From positions 22,812 to 28,086 of the forward strand of contig DFZI01000084.1 of NCBI GenBank assembly GCA_002383665.1: DNA of 5,275 nucleotides, read 5' to 3'. The notes under the pieces were generated by a model, which did no database searches, was not told the origin of the DNA, and was given only the letters and a program-made list of their open reading frames with translations. Shown here one piece after another: positions 1 to 4,780 of this stretch (positions within the stretch are counted from its first letter, which is position 1; each line of letters begins with the position of its first letter). Position numbers and translations under genes: made by a program. Source of the DNA: Dehalococcoidia bacterium UBA4060 (GTDB taxonomy: Bacteria; Chloroflexota; Dehalococcoidia; GIF9; UBA5629).

Positions 1-186
1 GAGCAGGCCTGGGAACGGTATGATTATACGTATAGGCGGGAGGAACTGGAGGAATGGAGCCCGAAAATTGCGCAGATGAGCATCTCTGCCAAGAATACTT
101 TTATTTTTGCCAACAACCACTGGAGAGGCCAGGCGGTTGACACCATCCGGCAGGTGCGATCAATGCTGGATCAGCTTGTCTTGTAA
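1..186 (+). CDS. DUF72 (YecE-like) family protein, C-terminal part only
   Basis: The window opens inside this gene; frame 1 reads 61 codons to a TAA at 184-186. The visible tail begins EQAWERYDYTYRREELEEW and contains FIFANNHWRGQAVDTIR. This resembles the C-terminal signature of DUF72 proteins, a TIM-barrel-like family of unknown biochemical function: a Y-x-Y-x-Y/R-x-x-E-L-x-x-W segment, then a F-x-N-N-H-x-x-G-Q-A strand and helix. The last helix (VRSMLDQLVL) ends just after that motif, as is usual, so the C-terminus looks intact. The 5' end lies outside the window. It stands 60 bases upstream of lspA on the same strand and could be the preceding operon member. The family call rests on motif recognition from memory; the function is not known. 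Confidence 0.8.
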   Translation, partial: EQAWERYDYTYRREELEEWSPKIAQMSISAKNTFIFANNHWRGQAVDTIRQVRSMLDQLVL

Positions 187-198
187 TCAGGCATAAGT

Positions 199-224
199 TA
201 GAATTAAGCCCGATGCTAATTCTA
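199..224. repeat. Inverted repeat / hairpin in the DUF72-lspA gap
   Basis: TAGAATTA at 199-206 is the exact reverse complement of TAATTCTA at 217-224, giving an 8-bp AT-rich arm. GC at 208-209 and GC at 215-216 could extend it around a 5-base loop. No T-run follows, so it is not a convincing rho-independent terminator. It could be a weak mRNA hairpin, an operator-like palindrome or chance. Only the symmetry is seen; no role is shown. Confidence 0.4.
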
Positions 225-246
225 CATAGTCTACAGCAACTGGGCG

Positions 247-804
247 ATGGCGGCTAAACAGGGGCAAATGACCTGGCGGCAAGGGCTGGTTTTCCTGCTT
301 GTCATTTCCTTTATACTTGTACTTGATCAGGTCACCAAAGAATGGATCCGGATGCATATCGTTCCCGGCGGTGCCTTGCCTGAGATGGGTTGTTTGACCA
401 TCGTGCATATCCAGAATACCGGATCTGCGTTCGGCCTTTTCACCAACCAGGCTTTTCTGCTGAGCATAGCGGCCATAGCCGGTCTCATTATAATCCTGAT
501 TTTGTTTCGCTATCTGCAAGAGCTCGGTTTTGCCGGTGGCATTGCTCTGAGCTTGATATTCGCCGGGGCGCTGGGCAACCAGATTGACCGGTTCCGGCTG
601 GGGCATGTTACAGATTTCATCTATGTGCGATTATGGGGTGACTTTTTCTGGCCGGCTTTCAATGTTGCAGATTCTGCCATAACTGTGGGTGCTATTTCAC
701 TGGGAATTATAGCTATCGTCGGGCTTAGAAGAAGCGAAAAGTCTACCACCGGGAGTGGGAAAAAAGATGGGGCAGAGCCGGGGGCCGGAAACAAGGCAGT
801 TTAG
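247..804 (+). CDS. lspA: Lipoprotein signal peptidase (signal peptidase II)
   Basis: This is an inner-membrane aspartic protease that cleaves the signal peptide of diacylglyceryl-prolipoproteins just before the lipidated cysteine. At 185 aa it is slightly longer than the usual 150-170. Four membrane segments are visible, near residues 12-28, 69-88, 93-110 and 139-160. Family blocks are in order: LDQVTK (D27), NTGSAFG (57-63), AGALGNQIDR (106-115), then VTDFI and NVADS. The last two carry the catalytic aspartate pair, D123 and D142. The tail from about 161 is hydrophilic (K, G, S-rich) and its coding sequence overlaps the next gene, which explains the extra length. ATG 247 has no good Shine-Dalgarno. 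A second in-frame ATG at 268 follows AGGGG at 260-264 and would drop seven residues without touching the domain, so the exact start is uncertain. lspA next to an rluD-type gene is a common bacterial arrangement. Confidence 0.95.
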   Translation: MAAKQGQMTWRQGLVFLLVISFILVLDQVTKEWIRMHIVPGGALPEMGCLTIVHIQNTGSAFGLFTNQAFLLSIAAIAGLIIILILFRYLQELGFAGGIALSLIFAGALGNQIDRFRLGHVTDFIYVRLWGDFFWPAFNVADSAITVGAISLGIIAIVGLRRSEKSTTGSGKKDGAEPGAGNKAV

Positions 805-1690
805 CGTTACTTCAGACGGCGACCGTCTGGATAAGTATCTGGCAGGGGCTTGCCCTGATCTGAGTCGTTCGCAAATACAGAAGCTGATAAGAACTGGAGA
901 TGTCAGAGTAAATGGGACTATTGTTCGTCCATCTGCCAGGCTAAAAAAGCAGGACCTGGTAGAGGTGACTATCACACCTGCTGGGCCGGTCGTCATCGTT
1001 CCCGAAGAAATTCCCTTTGAAGTCGTCTATGAGAGCAAGGATATCATCGTAATCGATAAGCCGGCGGGGTTGACTGTTTATCCTGGAGCTGGCCATACCA
1101 GTCATACATTGGTCAACGCGCTGCTTAAACGCTTCCCGGATCTCGAAGTCTTCGGTAACTCATTGCGGCCCGGCATCGTTCACAGGCTCGATAAGGACAC
1201 GTCGGGGCTTATGGTTATTGCCAGGAATGAGACTGCCCGCCAGGATCTGATCAACCAGTTTAAATTACGCTCTGTAGTCAAAGGCTATATGGTGCTGGTA
1301 AGGGGCAAACTGATGCCCGGGACGGGGGCCATCGAGGCCTCTCTCGGCAGAGATCCGGCCAACAGGCAGCGCATGGCGGTGGTATCTTCCGGCAGGCCTG
1401 CCAGGACTGATTACAGGGTGGTCAAATATATACAGGGCTGTTCGCTTATAGAGGCTTTCATCAGCACCGGCAGGACACATCAAATCAGGGTGCATTTTGC
1501 TGCAATCGGGTTCCCTATCGTGGGCGACGCGGTCTATGGATTTAAAACAGACCTGCTGCACAGACAATTTCTGCATTCGTTTTACCTGCGCTTCAAGCCT
1601 CCCGGCAGCACAGAGCCGCTTACATTTAAGAGCGATCTGCCGGAAGACCTCAAGACGGTTCTGCACCGGCTCACCCTTAGATCTGCATAA
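767..1690 (+). CDS. rluD: RluD/RluA-family 23S rRNA pseudouridine synthase with S4 domain
   Basis: The enzyme isomerises uridine to pseudouridine in RNA; RluD itself modifies helix 69 of 23S rRNA. From ATG 767 the protein is 307 aa, typical for the family. An N-terminal S4 RNA-binding domain spans about 18-68 (DRLDKYLAGACPDLSRSQIQ, then RTGDVRVNG). The catalytic domain follows from about 80, with IDKPAGLTVYPG (96-107), HRLDKDTSG (139-147, catalytic D142) and the C-terminal TGRTHQIRVH (234-243). The reading frame also allows GTG at 755, four codons earlier, but GGGAG at 751-755 overlaps that codon and sits well placed for ATG 767. Either start lies inside lspA (38-base overlap from 767), which suggests translational coupling. 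RluA, RluC and RluD paralogues share these motifs. The S4 domain rules out RluA, and RluD is the best guess by length and by the lspA neighbour, but exact uridine specificity cannot be read from the sequence. Confidence 0.9.
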   Translation: MGQSRGPETRQFSVTSDGDRLDKYLAGACPDLSRSQIQKLIRTGDVRVNGTIVRPSARLKKQDLVEVTITPAGPVVIVPEEIPFEVVYESKDIIVIDKPAGLTVYPGAGHTSHTLVNALLKRFPDLEVFGNSLRPGIVHRLDKDTSGLMVIARNETARQDLINQFKLRSVVKGYMVLVRGKLMPGTGAIEASLGRDPANRQRMAVVSSGRPARTDYRVVKYIQGCSLIEAFISTGRTHQIRVHFAAIGFPIVGDAVYGFKTDLLHRQFLHSFYLRFKPPGSTEPLTFKSDLPEDLKTVLHRLTLRSA

Positions 1691-1696
1691 TATATA

Positions 1697-1725
1697 TTGC
1701 TATTTATCCTGCCGATGTGTTAAAT
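1697..1725 (+). promoter_or_regulatory. Weak internal promoter candidate before the coiled-coil gene
   Basis: TTGCTA at 1697-1702 (4 of 6 to TTGACA) and TTAAAT at 1720-1725 (4 of 6 to TATAAT) are separated by 17 bases in an AT-rich gap between rluD and the next gene. The spacing is ideal but both boxes are mediocre, so this is only a candidate sigma-70 promoter. Confidence 0.3.
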
Positions 1726-1734
1726 TTTAGGCAA

Positions 1735-1741
1735 AGAGAGG
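1735..1741 (+). promoter_or_regulatory. Ribosome binding site deciding the start at 1750
   Basis: AGAGAGG ends 8 bases before ATG 1750. The earlier in-frame GTG at 1717 has no purine-rich stretch in front of it, so the shorter form of the coiled-coil protein is preferred. Confidence 0.6.
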
Positions 1742-1749
1742 TTTTAGGA

Positions 1750-2049
1750 ATGAGACCACAGGATAAGTTCGGACAGATAAAGCGTGACCATATAAGTGGT
1801 CAGAACGATGTCTACAGTCAGCTTTCTAATGCTCCTGCCCAGCCAGGTGGTGCCGAAGATTTTGCCTCTTTTGAAGTAGATGCTGCCAACCGTCGTAATG
1901 AGTTGCTATTTAGCATTACTAACCAGATCGAAGAGACCAAATCCAAGCTCCGTCAGGCTGAGCAACTGGTGGAGCGCCTCAGGACAAGCCTGCGGGAATA
2001 CGAGGAAATGTACAGGACTCTTACCAAGGGCAAACCGAGGGAAAAATAA
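1750..2049 (+). CDS. Small coiled-coil protein of unknown function
   Basis: I do not recognise this family. The product from ATG 1750 is 99 aa, soluble and highly charged, with no signal peptide, membrane segment or cysteine. Residues 1-50 are polar, with a Pro/Gly patch (NAPAQPGGAED, 27-37), and are probably flexible. From about 53 to 91 a nearly perfect heptad pattern appears: I56, I60, T63, L67, A70, V74, L77, L81, Y84, Y88 and L91, spaced alternately 4 and 3, with charged residues between. This indicates a single helix that dimerises as a coiled coil. The basic tail (KGKPREK) could touch nucleic acid or membrane, but that is a guess. A longer form from GTG 1717 is open in frame but has no Shine-Dalgarno. 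It lies 59 bases after rluD and before the RDD gene on the same strand, so it is probably co-transcribed with one or both. The good ribosome site and regular heptads support a real gene. Confidence 0.75.
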   Translation: MRPQDKFGQIKRDHISGQNDVYSQLSNAPAQPGGAEDFASFEVDAANRRNELLFSITNQIEETKSKLRQAEQLVERLRTSLREYEEMYRTLTKGKPREK

Positions 2050-2151
2050 CTTCCTTCCACTGAGTTATATGCAGCTTCCACCGTTTCTGGCTTGAAGTGG
2101 CAATTTAAGGAGCTTTCCGTCATTTCGCCTATGGTTTGAGCATACAGAATC

Positions 2152-2156
2152 AGGAG
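2152..2156 (+). promoter_or_regulatory. Ribosome binding site favouring the TTG start at 2163
   Basis: AGGAG lies 6 bases before an in-frame TTG at 2163. The alternative TTG at 2136 has no Shine-Dalgarno at a workable distance; the nearest, AAGGAG at 2107-2112, is 23 bases away. Confidence 0.6.
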
Positions 2157-2162
2157 CGGGCA

Positions 2163-2711
2163 TTGAAAGAAAAGCGTGAAGAGTTTGCCCTGGAGTATGC
2201 TGGTTTCTGGATACGGCTGGCAGCAACGCTGATAGATTTATTGATATTGATTGCTGGTATATATATTCTGTACTGTATCATATCACAGTCTTTTTTCTGG
2301 GTCTTTCCCAATGTTCATAAGATTGTCATGTCTCTGATGAATGTTTTACAAGGCGCCTCAATTCCTGTTGGAATGGGGCGGTTACTGGTAACAATCTTGC
2401 TCGTTTCCCTCATCGTCTGCACGCTCTACTCCGTGATATTATGGGCAGCAACGGGCCAAACCGTGGGTAAGATGACCATGGGCATCAAGGTTATCCGCAC
2501 AGACAGTTCACCGGTTGATCTGCACATTGCTTTTATCAGGTATCTTGGATGTCTGCTTTCGGTGGCCACGCTGGGGATCGGCTTCATTATACTGGCTTTT
2601 GATAGCCATAAGCAGGCATTGCATGACAGGATCGCTGACACGTATGTAGTCAAATTGCCTGTGAAGCAGGTTGTTCTGGATGGGTCACTGGCCAGAGGAA
2701 GGGCTGGATGA
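2163..2711 (+). CDS. RDD-family integral membrane protein
   Basis: At 182 aa from TTG 2163 it matches the usual RDD size. The family is named for a conserved Arg and two Asp in its membrane helices. Here R18 and D25 sit in YAGFWIRLAATLIDLLILI, and the second aspartate lies after helix 3 (LAFDSHKQALHDRIADTYVV, D147), followed by the typical H-D-R-x-A-D-T-Y-V ending. The loop motif GQTVGKMTMGIKVIR (98-112) is also characteristic. Three hydrophobic segments are visible, near 20-42, 73-96 and 126-147, with a charged N-terminus. RDD proteins are poorly characterised; some have been linked to ion transport, and no substrate can be read here. The start is chosen by its ribosome site. A TTG at 2136 would add nine residues (SIQNQERAL region). 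The stop overlaps the gltX start as ATGA, which implies translational coupling with the tRNA synthetase gene. Confidence 0.85.
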   Translation: MKEKREEFALEYAGFWIRLAATLIDLLILIAGIYILYCIISQSFFWVFPNVHKIVMSLMNVLQGASIPVGMGRLLVTILLVSLIVCTLYSVILWAATGQTVGKMTMGIKVIRTDSSPVDLHIAFIRYLGCLLSVATLGIGFIILAFDSHKQALHDRIADTYVVKLPVKQVVLDGSLARGRAG

Positions 2712-4147
2712 ATATGAGTAAGGTAAGGGTGCGTTTTGCTCCCAGCCCTACAGGTTATCCGCATGTTGGAAATATCCGTACGGCACTATTTAACTGGTTA
2801 TTTGCCAGGCATAATGAGGGCATTTTTATTTTGCGTATCGAGGATACTGACCAGGAACGCAAGGTTGAAGGTGCAGTTGATATCATCATCGACAGCCTGA
2901 GATGGCTGGGCCTGGACTACGATGAAGGCCCGTATATCCAGTCGGAGAGATTGGATATGTACCGTAAATACGCTGAGCAACTGGTGCAGGAAGGTAAGGC
3001 CTATTATTGCTTTTGTTCCTCTGAGAGGCTGGATGCCATGCGCAAGCAACAGATGGCGAATAAGCTGCCGCCTGGCTACGACAGACACTGTCGCGATTTG
3101 ACGCCGGAGAAAGTGGAGGCCGAAAGGAAGCAGGGTAAAAGGCCGGTTGTGCGTTTTAGAATGCCTCTAACGGGGCAGACCCGTGTTACAGACCTCATTC
3201 GCGGCGAAGTGGTATTTGAAAACAGCCTGCTGGATGACTTTGTGCTGCTGAAATCGGATGGATACCCTACCTACCACCTGGCCAATGTAATCGACGATCA
3301 TTTTATGGAGATATCCCACGTCATGCGGGCGGAGGAATGGCTATCCAGCACACCGCGGCATTTATTGCTGTACCGTGCATTTAATTGGGATGCTCCCCAT
3401 TTTGCCCATTTGCCGATGATACTCGGTCCGGATAAGTCCAAGCTGAGCAAGAGACATGGTGCGACAGCTATCAACGAGTACAGGGAGATGGGCTATCTGC
3501 CCGAAGCGATGATCAATTTTCTCTCACTGCTGGGGTGGTCGCTGGATGATAAGACGGAGATCATGAGCGTGGAGGAAATCATCAGGAATTTTTCACTGGA
3601 ACGGATAAGCAAGACGGCCGCTATTTTCAATATGAGTAAGCTGCAATGGATGAACGGGATTTACATCCGCCGCCTCGGCCCGGATGATTTTGCCAATCGC
3701 TGTCTCCCTTTTTTAGAGCGAGATCTGCCGTTGGAAGTTAAACGTCCCATTGATTTAGGCTACTTGCGGAACATGGCGCCTCTGGTTCAGGAGCGTGTCA
3801 AAACCCTGGCGGAGGTGCCCTCGCTGGTGGATTTCTTCTTCTTGGATGATCTTGACTATGACCGCTCATTGATACTCGGCAAACTTGAGAAAGAGCAGGC
3901 TATGGCTATCCTGCAAAGAACAATAGAGGTCTTGAAGGACCTCCCTGATTGGAAGGCGGAAACACTGGAAGCTACTGTGCGTCCTCTGACGGAGGAGATG
4001 GGGATGAAAGCAGGCCCGTTTTTCGGAGTCCTGCGTGTGGCTGTTACCGGCAGGACGGCTTCGCCACCGCTTTTTCAAACCATGGAAGTGCTGGGACGAG
4101 AGAAATGTTTGCAAAGGTTGAATGTTGCCACCGCTAAATTAAAATAG
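2708..4147 (+). CDS. gltX: Glutamyl-tRNA synthetase
   Basis: This cytoplasmic class I synthetase charges tRNA(Glu), and in some bacteria tRNA(Gln), with glutamate. The product is 479 aa, within the usual 460-500. The Rossmann catalytic domain opens with RFAPSPTGYPHVGNIRTALF; HVGN is the HIGH-type motif (19-22). RIEDTD follows at 43-48 and the KMSKS-type loop reads KLSKR (245-249), the normal bacterial form. A probable zinc site is C101-x-C103 with Y124 and C128. The alpha-helical anticodon-binding half, from about 310 to the end, is complete and finishes with the expected GPFFGVLRVAVTG and PLFQTMEVLGREK blocks. ATG 2708 overlaps the preceding TGA and follows AGAGGAAGG at 2694-2702. ATG 2714, two codons on, is a possible alternative. 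Discriminating versus non-discriminating charging is not settled by sequence alone. No strong intrinsic terminator follows. Confidence 0.97.
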   Translation: MNMSKVRVRFAPSPTGYPHVGNIRTALFNWLFARHNEGIFILRIEDTDQERKVEGAVDIIIDSLRWLGLDYDEGPYIQSERLDMYRKYAEQLVQEGKAYYCFCSSERLDAMRKQQMANKLPPGYDRHCRDLTPEKVEAERKQGKRPVVRFRMPLTGQTRVTDLIRGEVVFENSLLDDFVLLKSDGYPTYHLANVIDDHFMEISHVMRAEEWLSSTPRHLLLYRAFNWDAPHFAHLPMILGPDKSKLSKRHGATAINEYREMGYLPEAMINFLSLLGWSLDDKTEIMSVEEIIRNFSLERISKTAAIFNMSKLQWMNGIYIRRLGPDDFANRCLPFLERDLPLEVKRPIDLGYLRNMAPLVQERVKTLAEVPSLVDFFFLDDLDYDRSLILGKLEKEQAMAILQRTIEVLKDLPDWKAETLEATVRPLTEEMGMKAGPFFGVLRVAVTGRTASPPLFQTMEVLGREKCLQRLNVATAKLK

Positions 4148-4173
4148 ACATAGAAGGATTATTAAGGCGCTGC

Positions 4174-4194
4174 GTAGGGGATTCTTTCCCCAAC
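4174..4194 (+). terminator. Short hairpin after gltX, weak terminator candidate
   Basis: GGGGA at 4177-4181 and TCCCC at 4187-4191 pair around a TTCTT loop. After an A-A mismatch, GT at 4174-4175 can pair with AC at 4193-4194. The sequence downstream is AT-rich (TATATTC) but has no T-run, so it may only slow or stabilise transcripts from the gltX operon and is not a confident rho-independent terminator. Confidence 0.3.
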
Positions 4195-4196
4195 TA

Positions 4197-4237
4197 TATT
4201 CATAAAAACCTCCTTTGGTATTCATAAAGAATTCACA
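4197..4237 (+). promoter_or_regulatory. Pho-box-like tandem repeats, putative OmpR/PhoB-type activator site
   Basis: TATTCATAAA occurs exactly twice, at 4197-4206 and 4219-4228. The TTCATA cores begin at 4199 and 4221, a related TTCACA begins at 4232, and a degenerate CTCCTT at 4210 fills the gap, so four cores fall on an 11-base phase. Direct repeats at this helical spacing are the known binding pattern of PhoB/PhoP-type winged-helix regulators. As I remember the E. coli phoA box, bases 4219-4236 match it at 12 of 18 positions, and the 10-base distance from 4236 to the -10 box is also the same. The repeats are seen directly; binding by a regulator is inferred. Confidence 0.5.
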
Positions 4238-4246
4238 GTTACAAAG

Positions 4247-4252
4247 TATACT
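4247..4252 (+). promoter_or_regulatory. -10 box of the Cys-rich protein gene
   Basis: TATACT matches TATAAT at 5 of 6 positions, 36 bases before the TTG start. No -35 box stands at 16-18 bases; the TTCACA repeat is only 9 bases upstream. A promoter with a good -10, no -35 and an activator-type repeat in the -35 region suggests positive control. Confidence 0.5.
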
Positions 4253-4273
4253 TGCATTAAATCCAAAACACAT

Positions 4274-4280
4274 AGGAGGA
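4274..4280 (+). promoter_or_regulatory. Strong ribosome binding site for the Cys-rich protein
   Basis: AGGAGGA is a near-perfect Shine-Dalgarno, 7-8 bases before TTG 4288. It fixes this non-ATG start, since there is no in-frame ATG close by. Confidence 0.8.
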
Positions 4281-4287
4281 AATTTCA

Positions 4288-4653
4288 TTGAACAAATGGT
4301 TTAAAGTCGGTTTGCCTGTAGTTATAGCAGTATTGGTGGCTTTCTCGGCAGTGGCCATTACGCTGGCTGTGACATCAGATACGAATTCAGGCGGGATAGC
4401 CAAAGCGACGTACATGACTCAGGCCGGCCCAGCCGTTCAGCCATCCGGCACTGCAAATTACTGTTACTGCGACGGCAACGGTAATTATGCTGGGAATGGC
4501 AATTGCTATTGTGATGGTACAGGCTGTACCTACAACGGCAATTGCAACTGTGATGGTACAGGCTGTGTTGCTGGAGATGGCTGTTGTTATGGCAACAGGA
4601 CAGGATTAGGGGCGCAGAATAGCTATGGCTCCAGTTGCTGTCGTGGCAGGTGA
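4288..4653 (+). CDS. Exported cysteine-rich CxCDGxG-repeat protein, function unknown
   Basis: I do not recognise a named family. The 121-aa product starts MNKWFKVGLP with two early lysines, then a hydrophobic stretch (about 7-28). This is either a Sec signal peptide (AVA at 21-23 is a possible cleavage site) or an uncleaved N-terminal anchor. There is no lipobox cysteine. A short Ser/Thr/Gly/Pro linker (30-56) leads to a region with 12 cysteines: C59, C61, C73, C75, C80, C86, C88, C93, C99, C100, C117 and C118, about one residue in five from 59 to 118. The core is a repeated N-C-x-C-D-G-[TN]-G-[CN], seen three times (57-70, 71-83, 84-96). The protein contains no histidine, Glu or Phe after the leader, so CxxCH haem sites are absent. 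Disulfide cross-linked surface material or thiol metal binding are both plausible. It stands alone between its own putative promoter and a terminator, next to a response regulator. The strong ribosome site and coherent export signal support a real gene. Confidence 0.85.
   Translation: MNKWFKVGLPVVIAVLVAFSAVAITLAVTSDTNSGGIAKATYMTQAGPAVQPSGTANYCYCDGNGNYAGNGNCYCDGTGCTYNGNCNCDGTGCVAGDGCCYGNRTGLGAQNSYGSSCCRGR
4498..4575 (+). repeat. 39-base tandem duplication inside the Cys-rich gene
   Basis: Units 4498-4536 and 4537-4575 each encode 13 residues starting G-N-C-x-C-D-G-T-G-C. Their first 30 bases agree at 28 positions; the last 9 bases differ completely. An older, more diverged copy precedes them (about 4456-4497). 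The period is a multiple of three, so copy changes keep the frame. Confidence 0.8.
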
Positions 4654-4670
4654 GCCTCTGACAGTTTCCC

Positions 4671-4686
4671 CGGGTACTAAGACCCG
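4671..4686 (+). other. Small GC hairpin after the Cys-rich gene
   Basis: CGGGT at 4671-4675 pairs with ACCCG at 4682-4686 over a 6-base loop, 17 bases after the stop codon. No T-run follows. It may protect the 3' end of the message or be incidental; the real terminator is the larger stem downstream. Confidence 0.3.
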
Positions 4687-4710
4687 TGCGCTAATAAAAT
4701 ATCTCCTCCC

Positions 4711-4748
4711 AAGGGACGAAGCATCGACCTCTTCGTCCCTTTATTTTA
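4711..4748 (+). terminator. Rho-independent terminator of the Cys-rich gene
   Basis: An 11-bp perfect stem, AAGGGACGAAG at 4711-4721 with CTTCGTCCCTT at 4731-4741, encloses a 9-base loop and runs into TATTTTA. Stem strength and the T-rich tail make this a convincing intrinsic terminator. It separates the Cys-rich gene from the response regulator gene. Confidence 0.88.
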
Positions 4749-4752
4749 TGTA

Positions 4753-4761
4753 TGCTAAAAT
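4753..4761 (+). promoter_or_regulatory. Extended -10 promoter for the response regulator gene
   Basis: TGCTAAAAT gives the TGn extension plus TAAAAT, 5 of 6 to consensus. Predicted transcription starts near 4768, leaving a leader of only about 13 bases that contains the Shine-Dalgarno. No -35 box is visible upstream, where the terminator stem lies; extended -10 promoters can work without one. Confidence 0.5.
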
Positions 4762-4780
4762 CGTGACAGGGAATATGTAA

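Noticed and set aside
187..606. Minus-strand 139-codon open frame, and other minus-strand frames across lspA, rluD, RDD and gltX
   Set aside because: They lie antisense to genes with clear family motifs, have no recognisable domains and lack good ribosome sites; they are coding shadows.
2053..2100. CCACT...AGTGG and repeated CTTCCAC after the coiled-coil gene as a terminator or repeat element
   Set aside because: The stem is only 5 bp with a loop of more than 30 bases and no T-run; the 7-base repeat is within chance.
2950..3100. GluRS zinc site lacking the His seen in some homologues
   Set aside because: C101-x-C103 with Y124 and C128 fits a known alternative ligand set, so it is not evidence of a defective enzyme. 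KLSKR instead of KMSKS is likewise the normal bacterial form.
4232..4252. TTCACA and TATACT as a classical -35/-10 pair
   Set aside because: The gap is only 9 bases, too short for sigma-70. The TTCACA fits better as the last unit of the phased repeat array.
4208..4279. CCTCCT (4208-4213) pairing with AGGAGG (4274-4279) as an RBS-masking switch
   Set aside because: The predicted transcription start is near 4259, downstream of CCTCCT, so the two segments would share an mRNA only on read-through from gltX. The match is just 6 bases.
4288..4653. Multihaem cytochrome, RiPP precursor or lipoprotein reading of the Cys-rich protein
   Set aside because: No CxxCH and no histidine at all. The hydrophobic N-terminal leader argues against a peptide natural-product precursor. 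The first cysteine is at residue 59, so there is no lipobox for the nearby LspA to process.
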